DNA of 29,242 nucleotides from an uncultured Erythrobacter sp. (GTDB lineage: Bacteria; Pseudomonadota; Alphaproteobacteria; Sphingomonadales; Sphingomonadaceae): positions 1-29,242 of the forward strand of contig CAJXTZ010000026.1 of NCBI GenBank assembly GCA_913061345.1, given 5' to 3'. Position 1 is the first letter of the stretch, and every line of letters starts with the position of its first letter. Shown piece by piece: positions 15,123 through 23,128 of the stretch. Position numbers and translations under genes: made by a program. The notes under the pieces were generated by a model. The model made no database searches, had not been told where the DNA came from, and saw only the letters and a list, made by a program, of their open reading frames with translations.

Positions 15123-17311
15123 GCACCCATATGGAACAGGACCAGCCCGCAACCGGTTGCAAGCTGGATCAGATGTCACAAGGTATAATCGGCAAACCGA
15201 TTTCTCGCTCCGAAGGCCTCGCCAAAGTCACCGGCACCGCGCCCTATGCCGCGGAATATCCGATTGAGAACTGCCTGGAGGGCGTTCTTGTCACCGCGCC
15301 ATTCGCGCGTGGAAAAGTGACGTCCATCGATGCTGAAGCCTGCCTGGCGATGGACGGTGTCGTTGCCGTCTTGGAAGACGAACGCATGATAGCGCGACCT
15401 GCGCAGGGCACGGCGGGCGAAGCACCGATACAGCAGCCGCGACAGGTCTGCTATTGGGGCCAGCCCATCGCATTGGTAGTGGCCGAAACCTTCGAGCAGG
15501 CACGCGATGCTGCTAAGCATATCGCGATAACCTTCGAGGCCGATAATCTGGAGGGTGTGCCCCTCGATCCGCATATGCTGGAACCGGAGAACCAGGAAAG
15601 CAGCAGCCAGGGCGATCTGGCAAAGGCGATGAACGAAGCGCCGCACAGCGTCGATGCGCGCATCACCACCGCCGGCCATGCCAGTGCCGCGATGGAGCCC
15701 CATGCCGCGATTGCCGAATGGGACGGCGAGAGACTGACCGTCCACAGCTCACTGCAGATGCTCAATTACAACATCTCCGAGTTGGCAGATTCGCTGGATA
15801 TGGAGGAGGATGAAATCCGCCTCGTCTCCCGCTATGTGGGCGGCGGTTTCGGCTCCAAGCTGGGCGTGTCCGAAGAAACAGTGGCAGCGTCCATCGCGGC
15901 CATGAAGCTGAACCGCCCCGTGCGCGTGGTCATGAGCCGCCAGCAGGTGTTCCAGTGCATCATGCGTCGGTCCGAAACCTCGCAACGCTTGCGACTGGCT
16001 GCGGGCAACGATGGCGCGCTCACAGGTTTTGGCCATCAAGCGCTGGTGTCGAACCTGCCAGGCGAAAGTTTTGCCGAGCCCGTACTGCAAAGCTCGCACT
16101 TCCTTTATGGCGGCGAACATCGCCTTCTGGAACTGGACGTGGCGCGCATACACCGGATGACGGCGGGCTCAGTCCGCGCGCCGGGAGAAGCCGTGGGCAT
16201 GCCTGCGCTGGAAGTCGCGATGGACATGCTGGCACAGGAAAGCGGTGTCGACCCGGTTGAACTGCGGCTGCGCAATATACCCGAAAGCCATCCGATCGAG
16301 GGAACGCCGTTCTCCTCCCACAGGCTGGCAGAATGCCTCAGGCAGGGTGCCCAGCAGTTTGGCTGGGATGGCGGTACTCGTCAGCCTCGGCACACGCGCG
16401 AAGGCGAATGGTGGATCGGAACCGGCATGGCCAGTGCCGCGCGTGTGCACAATATCTCCGAGGCCAAGGCCCGCGTCACGATCAAAGCGGACGGCACCGC
16501 CATCGTGGAAACCGATATGACCGATATTGGAACGGGAACCTACACTATTCTCGGCCAGATAGCGGGCGAGATGCTGGGCTTGCCGCGTGACAAGGTGCTG
16601 GTGGAACTGGGCGACACGCAGTTTCCACGTGGGTCCGGTTCTGGCGGTAGCTGGGGCGCTTCTTCGGTGGGCTCCGCCGTATTCGTTGCCTGTGAGGCTC
16701 TGCGCAAATCTCTGGCAAAACGCGCGGGCGTTGCAGAGGATCAGCTGAGACTGAAGGATGGCGCGATCCAGAACGGTCCATCGCTGGTTGATCTGCTGGA
16801 CGGGAAAGACCTTAGCAAGGAAGGCCATTACGAACCAGGCGACATCGACGACGATTTCGTCGCCGCGAGTTTTGGAGCTTACTTCACGCAGGTTCGCGTA
16901 AATCACTTCACCGGCGAAACCCGCGTCGAACGTATGACCGGGGCTTTCGGATTTGGCCGTGTGCTGAATGAAACGACTGCGCGCTCGCAATGCCTTGGCG
17001 GTATGACCTGGAGTATCGGCGCCGCCCTGACGGAGGCGTTGCATTTCGATCCGGTAGACGGCCACCTGGTCAATTGCGATCTTGCCGAATACCACGTGCC
17101 GGTCCACCGCGACGTGCCGGATCTGCAAGTCATCATGGTGGAAGAACGCGACCCCTCAGCTAGCCCGATACAGGCCAAAGGGGTCGGCGAACTGGGCGTT
17201 TGCGGCGGCGCAGGGGCGATCGCCAATGCAATCTACAATGCCTGCGGTGCAAGGGTCATGGAATTCCCCATGACTCCAGACAAGGTCTTGGCACAAATGC
17301 CGCACGACTGA
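15119..17311 (+). CDS. paoC: Molybdenum-cofactor subunit of aldehyde dehydrogenase (PaoC-like)
   Basis: A 730-residue catalytic subunit expected to oxidise aldehydes to carboxylic acids. GRPISR-like entry sequence (IIGKPISRSEGLAKVTG), the molybdopterin motif YVGGGFGSK, RAPGEAVG, and the catalytic Glu691 in GVGELGVCGGAG near the C-terminus are all present; as I recall, the catalytic Glu of E. coli PaoC is at 692. Start is a GTG whose GTGA overlaps the upstream stop. No XdhC/PaoD chaperone gene lies in the window, so sulfuration of the cofactor must be served from elsewhere. The substrate is unknown; the nearby uptake and amidohydrolase genes may feed it, which is inference only. Confidence 0.88.
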   Translation: MSTHMEQDQPATGCKLDQMSQGIIGKPISRSEGLAKVTGTAPYAAEYPIENCLEGVLVTAPFARGKVTSIDAEACLAMDGVVAVLEDERMIARPAQGTAGEAPIQQPRQVCYWGQPIALVVAETFEQARDAAKHIAITFEADNLEGVPLDPHMLEPENQESSSQGDLAKAMNEAPHSVDARITTAGHASAAMEPHAAIAEWDGERLTVHSSLQMLNYNISELADSLDMEEDEIRLVSRYVGGGFGSKLGVSEETVAASIAAMKLNRPVRVVMSRQQVFQCIMRRSETSQRLRLAAGNDGALTGFGHQALVSNLPGESFAEPVLQSSHFLYGGEHRLLELDVARIHRMTAGSVRAPGEAVGMPALEVAMDMLAQESGVDPVELRLRNIPESHPIEGTPFSSHRLAECLRQGAQQFGWDGGTRQPRHTREGEWWIGTGMASAARVHNISEAKARVTIKADGTAIVETDMTDIGTGTYTILGQIAGEMLGLPRDKVLVELGDTQFPRGSGSGGSWGASSVGSAVFVACEALRKSLAKRAGVAEDQLRLKDGAIQNGPSLVDLLDGKDLSKEGHYEPGDIDDDFVAASFGAYFTQVRVNHFTGETRVERMTGAFGFGRVLNETTARSQCLGGMTWSIGAALTEALHFDPVDGHLVNCDLAEYHVPVHRDVPDLQVIMVEERDPSASPIQAKGVGELGVCGGAGAIANAIYNACGARVMEFPMTPDKVLAQMPHD

Positions 17312-17558
17312 CCGAGCCTTGGCACCAGCACCTTGCCCGATCCCTTCATAAGCGGCCTCTTATTCGCACCGATTTCTTGGTTTCTAACAAACGACAAGGG
17401 CGAACCGCGTTCCCGTTGAGTTTGCGGGAGCCAGCGTGCCTTCGGTCGAAACCGCCCGCATAATAGTTTCAAATTGAAATGCACCGATAGACGAATCGCT
17501 ATATTCGCGTGGAATGTCGCTCGTCGAACATCCCCGAATGGAGATATAAAAGCTGAAG

Positions 17559-17601
17559 CAGCAGTCCATTTGCGCAAAAAGCCTTCCTTTTTGGACTGCT
17601 G
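17559..17601. other. Compound hairpin (10-base inverted repeat)
   Basis: CAGCAGTCCA at 17559-17568 and TGGACTGCTG at 17592-17601 are perfect reverse complements. Inside, AAAAAG (17576-17581) can pair with CTTTTT (17587-17592) around a 5-base loop, giving about 15 paired positions with an 8-base bulge. It could be a folded RNA, an attenuator or a processed terminator for the paoABC-like operon about 250 bases upstream. There is no T-run after the stem. Confidence 0.4.
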
Positions 17602-17702
17602 GCTGGAAGAGAATTCGTGGGCTTTGCGTGCATTTAACACGTTAGATTATTTCAAAATCCCGATTTGAGACACCCTCTGCGCAATGGAGCGATGCTACTG
17701 GC

Positions 17703-17731
17703 CTGATGGGCTATTTCGGGTTAATTATAGT
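17703..17731 (+). promoter_or_regulatory. Candidate promoter for the LuxR-type regulator
   Basis: CTGATG (17703-17708), a 17-base spacer and TATAGT (17726-17731) resemble a sigma-70 promoter with a good -10 and a weak -35. The -10 lies inside a small inverted repeat, GTTAA (17720-17724) and TTAAC (17732-17736). A transcript from here would have a leader of about 45 or 160 bases depending on the start codon used. Confidence 0.35.
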
Positions 17732-17895
17732 TTAACGAATCGAACCACTCGACAAGTCACCTGCCGATACGGCCGACGCACATGATCGATGTTAGTTTCG
17801 CGTCCGGGGGGACAAGTAAAAGTAATCACATTGTGCCGCTCCTACGTACGAAAGTTAGGTGGGAAGCACAATTTCAGCAACCGGGGGTGCGTATC

Positions 17896-18693
17896 ATGCG
17901 CGGGTTATCAACAAGTGTTTCGCTTATTTGCTCGAATTCGATCGTGAGTGAGGGGCTTAAGTCCATCCTCCTTGAGGAAGAGTTCACGATCGTCGGTCAG
18001 CACAAAGGCTATCGGGCGATGATAAACGCCAAGGCGGAAGGCGCAGGCGACGTGGGAATGATCGTTGTCGATTCCGATAGTTCGCGCAATGTCGCAAAAG
18101 AAGTGGCTGCATTGCGAGAAGCCTTCTTCGAAGCGCGGATTGTCATCCTGCACGAAGATCTCGATATCGAATGCCTTATCGATGTCTTCGAGGCTGGGGC
18201 GGACGGCTATGTTCTCAAGGACATCTCCTGTCCGTCGTTGGTCAACAGCCTGCATCTGGCAGCATGCGGTGAAAAGGTCGTTCCCGGTGAACTGGTAAAA
18301 CAATTGCCGCATTTCGCACATGCAACCGCCGATCAGGTGAAGGCCGAGGGCGAACTCTCAGAATTGCTTTCCGAACGCGAAATCGCAACGTTGCGCTGCC
18401 TTGTCATGGGATATCCAAACAAGGTTATCGCTCGCCGTCTCGATATCGGCGAAGCGACTGTGAAGGTGCATGTGAAGGCCATTCTGCGCAAGCTGAACGT
18501 CCAGAACCGTACCCAGGCCGCCATCTGCGGGGTCAACCACGGCGTACAGGCCGCTCTGCCCGAGATCAGCCTGCGCGGGCAGGACGCGAAAGCCGACGAG
18601 ACAAGGGAAGATCATGACGCTTGCGAAAGCAGCAGCACGAACCCCTTCATGCTGGCAGACAAGCACGTGGAGGCCCATACGGTCGACGCCTGA
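17896..18693 (+). CDS. NarL/LuxR-type regulator with degenerate receiver domain
   Basis: A 265-residue response-regulator-like protein. The receiver domain (about 5-135) keeps the phospho-acceptor position Asp59 (IVVDSDS) and Lys108 (GYVLKD), but the acidic pair that binds Mg near the N-terminus is replaced by Ser13-Asn14 (ICSNSIVSEGL) and the switch Thr/Ser appears to be His86. The LuxR helix-turn-helix (about 155-215; LSEREIATLRCLVMGYPNKVIARRL) is intact. A hydrophilic tail of about 45 residues follows. It precedes UDP-glucose dehydrogenase and probably controls the polysaccharide locus without normal phosphorylation. An in-frame ATG at 17782 would add 38 unusual residues; the start at 17896 fits domain borders and has GGGGG upstream. 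Confidence 0.8.
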   Translation: MRGLSTSVSLICSNSIVSEGLKSILLEEEFTIVGQHKGYRAMINAKAEGAGDVGMIVVDSDSSRNVAKEVAALREAFFEARIVILHEDLDIECLIDVFEAGADGYVLKDISCPSLVNSLHLAACGEKVVPGELVKQLPHFAHATADQVKAEGELSELLSEREIATLRCLVMGYPNKVIARRLDIGEATVKVHVKAILRKLNVQNRTQAAICGVNHGVQAALPEISLRGQDAKADETREDHDACESSSTNPFMLADKHVEAHTVDA

Positions 18694-18908
18694 GCGAAGC
18701 TTACGCCGTTCAGGGCAAGTGGATGCTGCATGGCGCTAAACCTTCGACAGCCCACTTCATCGAACGATACTGTGGCCATTCCAACAAAAAATGGCTTCAC
18801 TATAAGCTCGTTCAGTCCACCCAAACTGTCATTCTTGGCGATTCGGCGGCTTGCGCCGGAGTTAGTCATTCGCGGCGCTAGTGCCGCAGCAATCAAGATG
18901 GAAATGCC

Positions 18909-20210
18909 ATGAAGATCACGATGATCGGTTCCGGTTATGTCGGCCTTGTTTCCGGAGCATGCTTTGCCGATTTCGGCCACGAAATTGTCTGCGTCGACCT
19001 CGATCAATCCAAGATCGACGCGCTGCAAAACGGCAAGGTGCCAATCTACGAGCCCGGCCTTGCCGAGCTGATTGAGCGGAATGCCAAGGCTGGCCGGATT
19101 TCCTTCACAACCGAGCTGGCCCCGGCCGTGGCGCGTGCCGACATCGTATTCATCGCGGTGGGCACGCCTTCACGTCGTGGAGACGGTCATGCCGACCTGA
19201 GCTTCGTTGCCGCAGCGGCTGAGGCGATTGGCCGCGCCATGGACGGTTTCACCGTGGTCGTCACCAAGTCGACCGTACCGGTGGGCACTGGAGACGAGGT
19301 CGAGCGGATTATCGCAACCACCCGGCCCGACGGCGAATTCGCGGTCGTTTCCAATCCCGAATTTCTTCGTGAAGGCGCTGCGATCGAGGACTTCAAGCGA
19401 CCCGACCGCGTCGTTGTCGGCAGCGAGGATGAGCGTGCGCTAGCCGTAATGCGCGAAGCTTACCGCCCGCTCAGCCTCAACAAGTCACCGATCCTCGAAA
19501 TGGATCGCCGCTCTGCCGAACTTACCAAATATGCGGGCAACGCCTTCCTGGCGACCAAGATTACCTTCATCAATGAAATCGCCGACCTGTGCGAGAAGAC
19601 CGGCGCGGATGTGCAGCATGTCTCGCGCGGCATCGGTCTCGACAACCGTATAGGCAGCAAATTCCTTCACGCCGGTCCCGGCTATGGTGGCAGCTGCTTC
19701 CCGAAAGATACGCTGGCGCTGCTCAAGACATCGCAGGACTACGAAGCACCGCAGGCCGTTGTCGAAGCCGTGGTGCGCAGCAACGAAAACCGCAAGAGGG
19801 CGATGGGCCGCAAGGTCATCCAGGCGATCGGCGAGGATGTACGCGGCAAGATCGTTACCGTCCTTGGCCTTACCTTCAAACCAAATACCGATGACATGCG
19901 CGACAGTCCAGCAATAGGCATTGTCCAGACCTTGCAGGATGCCGGCGCCTTGGTGCACGCCTATGATCCGGCAGGCATCGAAAACGCCCGCCAGGTGCTT
20001 GAAGACGTGGTTTATTTCGACGATCCCTACGCCGCGATGGAGGACTCCGAAGCGTTGGCCATCGTGACCGAATGGGACGAATTCAGGGCGCTGGACCTTG
20101 CCAAGGTAAAGGCCAAGCTGAAGGGAATGGTCGTGGTAGACCTGAGGAATATCTATGATCGCGAAGAAGTCGAACTACTTGGTATCAAATATGTAGCTGT
20201 GGGACGGTAA
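18909..20210 (+). CDS. ugd: UDP-glucose 6-dehydrogenase
   Basis: A 433-residue enzyme that oxidises UDP-glucose twice with NAD to UDP-glucuronate, a precursor for acidic exopolysaccharide. The N-terminal Rossmann motif GSGYVGLVSG is at 8-17, STVPVGTG is at about 121-128, NPEFLREG is in the middle, and the catalytic Cys263 lies in GGSCFPKD. LGLTFKPNTDDMRDSP in the C-terminal UDP-binding domain is also diagnostic. Length and all landmarks fit the Ugd/RkpK/TuaD group. It opens the plus-strand arm of the polysaccharide locus; the next gene starts 26 bases after its stop, across a small hairpin. Confidence 0.96.
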   Translation: MKITMIGSGYVGLVSGACFADFGHEIVCVDLDQSKIDALQNGKVPIYEPGLAELIERNAKAGRISFTTELAPAVARADIVFIAVGTPSRRGDGHADLSFVAAAAEAIGRAMDGFTVVVTKSTVPVGTGDEVERIIATTRPDGEFAVVSNPEFLREGAAIEDFKRPDRVVVGSEDERALAVMREAYRPLSLNKSPILEMDRRSAELTKYAGNAFLATKITFINEIADLCEKTGADVQHVSRGIGLDNRIGSKFLHAGPGYGGSCFPKDTLALLKTSQDYEAPQAVVEAVVRSNENRKRAMGRKVIQAIGEDVRGKIVTVLGLTFKPNTDDMRDSPAIGIVQTLQDAGALVHAYDPAGIENARQVLEDVVYFDDPYAAMEDSEALAIVTEWDEFRALDLAKVKAKLKGMVVVDLRNIYDREEVELLGIKYVAVGR

Positions 20211-20212
20211 GG

Positions 20213-20231
20213 GTCGGCCGTTACTGCCGAC
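20213..20231 (+). other. Small hairpin between ugd and the glycosyltransferase
   Basis: GTCGGC (20213-20218) and GCCGAC (20226-20231) form a 6-bp GC-rich stem with a 7-base loop directly after the ugd stop codon. No T-run follows. It could protect the ugd mRNA end or lower expression of the downstream genes. Confidence 0.3.
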
Positions 20232-20236
20232 GGTGG

Positions 20237-21484
20237 ATGCCAATGGCTGATTGTCTCAACGCCAAGCTATCGGACCGAACCTTCGGGCCAGACAATCGGG
20301 GAGCGCCGCACGCCGTGACCATGACAAGCAACACAGAGCCCAAGCCGATAGCGAAGGTGACGTTCGTCATTTCGGGGCTCGGCGCGGGTGGCGCGGAACG
20401 GGTCATCTCGCAGATCGCGGCCCATTGGAACGATCGCGGCATTACCGTGGAAATCGCCAGTTTCGACGCGCCGGGCGATCCGGAATTTCATCATTTCAGG
20501 CCCGGCATCGTGCGCCATCGGCTTGGGGCGAACACGACCGGCAAAGCACGGGGCCGACTGGCGAAACTGGACAACCTGCGCAATCTGCGGCGGTTGCTGA
20601 AACGCTCCCGGCCGGACGTGGTGGTATCTTTCCTCACCAAGAATAACCTGCTTGCTCTGATAGCCACCACTGGTCTTACGATTCCGGTCATTTGTTGCGA
20701 ACGGAACAACCCAGAACGGCAGGAAAAACATCCCGCCTGGAACCGTTTGCTGGCCATCGCTTATCGCCGCGCGCGACTGATCATCTGCCAGACAGACGCG
20801 GTCAAGCGCTGCTTTTCACCTTCGGTCCAGGATCGCCTGCGCGTCATTCCGAACCCGATCAGCGCTTGGCCGCAGGAACGTGGACCGTCCCTTCCACCTC
20901 GTATCGTTGCCGTAGGACGGCTGACAGAGCAGAAGGGCTTTGACGTACTGCTCGATGCATTCGCCGCGGTCGAACCGGCGGCAGCTGGCTGGCGGCTGGA
21001 TATCTATGGCGAAGGGCCGAAGCGATGCGATCTGGAGGCGCAGGCTATCCGACTCGGGATCGCTGACAGCGTCCGACTGATGGGCAACAGCGAAACGCCC
21101 GGCGGCTGGATCGAACATGCTGACCTGTTTGTCCTTTCATCGCGCTACGAAGGTTTCCCCAACGTACTGGGAGAGGCGATGGCGGCGGGATTACCGGTGA
21201 TTGCGACACGGTGCGATTTCGGTCCGGCGGAAATGATCGAAAACGGTCGGTCAGGCCTCCTCGTCGATCCCGAAGATCCCAATAGCCTAGCGAAGGCCCT
21301 GCACCGATGCATCGAGGATACCGGGCTGCGCGAACAGTTAGGAAAGCAGGCAAGACAGGCTATTGGCGCCTTCTCCCCGGCGCGAGTGATGCGTGAGTGG
21401 GACGCAGTTCTGGTAGAGGCGCTTTCACCGTCACCAATAATTTCGCGAGACGCCGCACGCAAAATCGAGGAACCTGCCGGATGA
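20237..21484 (+). CDS. GT4-family glycosyltransferase
   Basis: A 415-residue glycosyltransferase of GT-B fold. The N-terminal half has SGLGAGGAERVISQIA, where the GAGGAER loop is typical of GT4 enzymes. The C-terminal half has VAVGRLTEQKGFDVLLDAF and the nucleotide-sugar motif with Glu305 and Glu313 (YEGFPNVLGEAMAAG, an E-x7-E signature). It should add a sugar from a UDP- or GDP-donor to a lipid-linked polysaccharide unit on the cytoplasmic face. The start is uncertain: ATGs at 20237, 20243 and 20321 are possible, and the conserved domain begins just after 20321. Its stop overlaps the next start by ATGA. Donor and acceptor cannot be predicted. Confidence 0.88.
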   Translation: MPMADCLNAKLSDRTFGPDNRGAPHAVTMTSNTEPKPIAKVTFVISGLGAGGAERVISQIAAHWNDRGITVEIASFDAPGDPEFHHFRPGIVRHRLGANTTGKARGRLAKLDNLRNLRRLLKRSRPDVVVSFLTKNNLLALIATTGLTIPVICCERNNPERQEKHPAWNRLLAIAYRRARLIICQTDAVKRCFSPSVQDRLRVIPNPISAWPQERGPSLPPRIVAVGRLTEQKGFDVLLDAFAAVEPAAAGWRLDIYGEGPKRCDLEAQAIRLGIADSVRLMGNSETPGGWIEHADLFVLSSRYEGFPNVLGEAMAAGLPVIATRCDFGPAEMIENGRSGLLVDPEDPNSLAKALHRCIEDTGLREQLGKQARQAIGAFSPARVMREWDAVLVEALSPSPIISRDAARKIEEPAG

Positions 21485-22449
21485 ACACACGCGAACTGAA
21501 AATGCTGGTGACTTCCGCAGGCCGCCGGGTGGGCCTCCTTGAAAGTTTTCGCACCTCTGCTGAGCGCATGGGCCTCGCGCTGGAAATCCATGCCTGCGAC
21601 CTCAACCCTGAACTGAGCGCAGCCTGTGCTCTGGCGGATGCGCGCTTCGCCGCGCCGCGCTGCACCGATGCGGACTACATCCCCACTTTGCGTCGCTATG
21701 CTCGTGAGATGGGGATCGGCCTGATCGTGCCGACGATTGATACCGAATTGCAGGCGCTTGCCGCGGCTCGACCGGACTTTGCCGCGATGGGCACCTATAT
21801 GCATGTTTCTTCAGAAGAAGTGATCGACATCGTTCGCGACAAGAAGCGGACGATGGACGTGCTGGCGAAGGAAAGCGTACCGGTCCCCCGGACAGTGAGG
21901 CTCGAGGATTTTCGCCGCGACCCGGATGGCTGGGAATGGCCTCTTTTCGTCAAGCCTGTGTCAGGAAGCGCAAGCCGGGGTATCGTGCTGGCGCGCCATA
22001 TCGACGAGCTTGACCGCGAATTCGATGAACCGATGCTGGTGCAGGAAATGCTGCGCGGCGACGAGTACACGATCAACCTGTTCTGCGACGAAGAAGGGGT
22101 CATGCGCGCCGCAATTCCGCATCTGCGAATATCGGTGCGCGCGGGCGAGGTCGAGAAGGGTCGCACTGTGCGTCGCAGCGACTTCGATACCATCGCCCGC
22201 AATCTCGCCGCCGCCTTGCCTGGCGCGCGCGGAGTGCTGTGCTTCCAGCTCTTCGACGATCCGCAGCTTGGACCTCGCGTGATCGAGATCAACGCCCGTT
22301 TCGGCGGCGGCTACCCTCTGGCAGACCGCGCCGGCGGTCATTTTGCTGAAAACGTCTTGCGAAATGCCGCAGGCCTGCCGCTCGTCGATTGCGATGACTG
22401 GAAGGTTGGGCTGACGATGCTGCGCTATGACAATGCCGTCTTCGTCTAG
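21481..22449 (+). CDS. ATP-grasp ligase (carbamoyl-phosphate-synthetase-like)
   Basis: A 322-residue ATP-grasp protein. The N-terminal pre-ATP-grasp part starts with LVTSAGRRVGLLESF (9-23), found in the CarB/PylC-like group. ATP-binding Lys158 lies in FVKPVSGSASRGI, and EINARFGGGYPL (Glu269, Asn271) binds Mg-ATP. Such enzymes join a carboxylate to an amine through an acyl phosphate. Placed between a glycosyltransferase and a HAD phosphatase and overlapping both, it may attach an amino acid or other acid to a sugar of the polysaccharide. That role is inferred from context; the substrates are unknown. Confidence 0.82.
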   Translation: MNTRELKMLVTSAGRRVGLLESFRTSAERMGLALEIHACDLNPELSAACALADARFAAPRCTDADYIPTLRRYAREMGIGLIVPTIDTELQALAAARPDFAAMGTYMHVSSEEVIDIVRDKKRTMDVLAKESVPVPRTVRLEDFRRDPDGWEWPLFVKPVSGSASRGIVLARHIDELDREFDEPMLVQEMLRGDEYTINLFCDEEGVMRAAIPHLRISVRAGEVEKGRTVRRSDFDTIARNLAAALPGARGVLCFQLFDDPQLGPRVIEINARFGGGYPLADRAGGHFAENVLRNAAGLPLVDCDDWKVGLTMLRYDNAVFV

Positions 22450-23128
22450 CAGCACGGAACCTAGCGTCCTCGTTTTCGACCTGGACGATACGCTCTACCT
22501 CGAAAGAGATTTCGCCTTCAGCGGGTTTGTCGCGGTAGAAGCGCACTTGCGCGCCCTGCACGGCGATGGAATCGAACTGGGCACTTGTCGCAACCTTTTC
22601 GAACAGGGCGTTCGCGGAGAGATTTTCAATCGTGCGCTCGAACATTTCGGGCTGCCGGAGGATGCAGCCACGATCGCCGCGCTGGTCGAGGTCTATCGGG
22701 GCCACGCGCCGCAGATCGCCCTTTGTCCGGATACAACGCGCTTTCTTTCTGCCGACAATCGCCGCCGCGCCATCATCACCGATGGTCCGGCAGCAATGCA
22801 ACGCACCAAGATTGCCGCCTTGGAGATCGACGATCATTTCGATCTGGTCATTCCCACCGGAGATTTGCCGCGAGGGATGGGCAAACCCCATCCGCGCGCC
22901 TTTGAAAGGGTGATGGCATGGTCGGGCGAAGCGGGCGCGAGCCACGTTTACATAGCCGACAATCCGGCAAAGGATTTCATTGCCCCGCGCGCGCTTGGCT
23001 GGCGCACAGTGCAGATTGATCGCGATGGCAGGGTCCATTCGCCGGACCCCATATCGCCCGATCACATGGCTGAAAGGCGGATTGGTTCGCTCGACGAACT
23101 GGCTTCAACACTAAACTCGCTGAGCTAG
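22427..23128 (+). CDS. HAD-superfamily hydrolase
   Basis: A 233-residue HAD phosphatase-like protein. Motif I is FDLDDTLYLE with Asp18 and Asp20; motif II is Thr118 in IITDG; motif III is Lys153 in GKPHP; motif IV is YIADNPAKDF with Asp178 and Asp183. All catalytic residues are present, with a helical cap between motifs I and II. It overlaps the ATP-grasp gene by 23 bases; ATG at 22433 is an alternative start. The coupled pair suggests a common substrate or a phosphorylated intermediate in polysaccharide decoration. It ends against the convergent phosphoglycosyl transferase gene, both stop codons lying in one CTAG. Confidence 0.85.
   Translation: MTMPSSSSSTEPSVLVFDLDDTLYLERDFAFSGFVAVEAHLRALHGDGIELGTCRNLFEQGVRGEIFNRALEHFGLPEDAATIAALVEVYRGHAPQIALCPDTTRFLSADNRRRAIITDGPAAMQRTKIAALEIDDHFDLVIPTGDLPRGMGKPHPRAFERVMAWSGEAGASHVYIADNPAKDFIAPRALGWRTVQIDRDGRVHSPDPISPDHMAERRIGSLDELASTLNSLS

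Larger units (their letters stand above)
17312..17895. other. 584-base gap before the regulator, with a structured element
   Basis: Between the PaoC-like gene and the regulator start I see no convincing gene. Base composition is more AT-rich than in the neighbours. It holds a 13-base palindrome TTTCAAATTGAAA at 17467-17479, a compound hairpin at 17559-17601, and a promoter-like pair at 17703-17731. A 64-codon ORF at 17474-17668 has no recognisable family, no ribosome site and codon use unlike the genes here. The gap probably marks the border between the dehydrogenase operon and the polysaccharide locus. Confidence 0.6.

Noticed and set aside
17474..17668. 64-codon ORF in the gap after the PaoC-like gene
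   Set aside because: No ribosome site, no recognisable family, atypical codons, and it contains both arms of the compound hairpin.
18775..18795. Inverted repeat GCCATT/AATGGC before ugd, followed by TATAAG
   Set aside because: Arms are short and the -35 match is poor; not strong enough to call a promoter or terminator.
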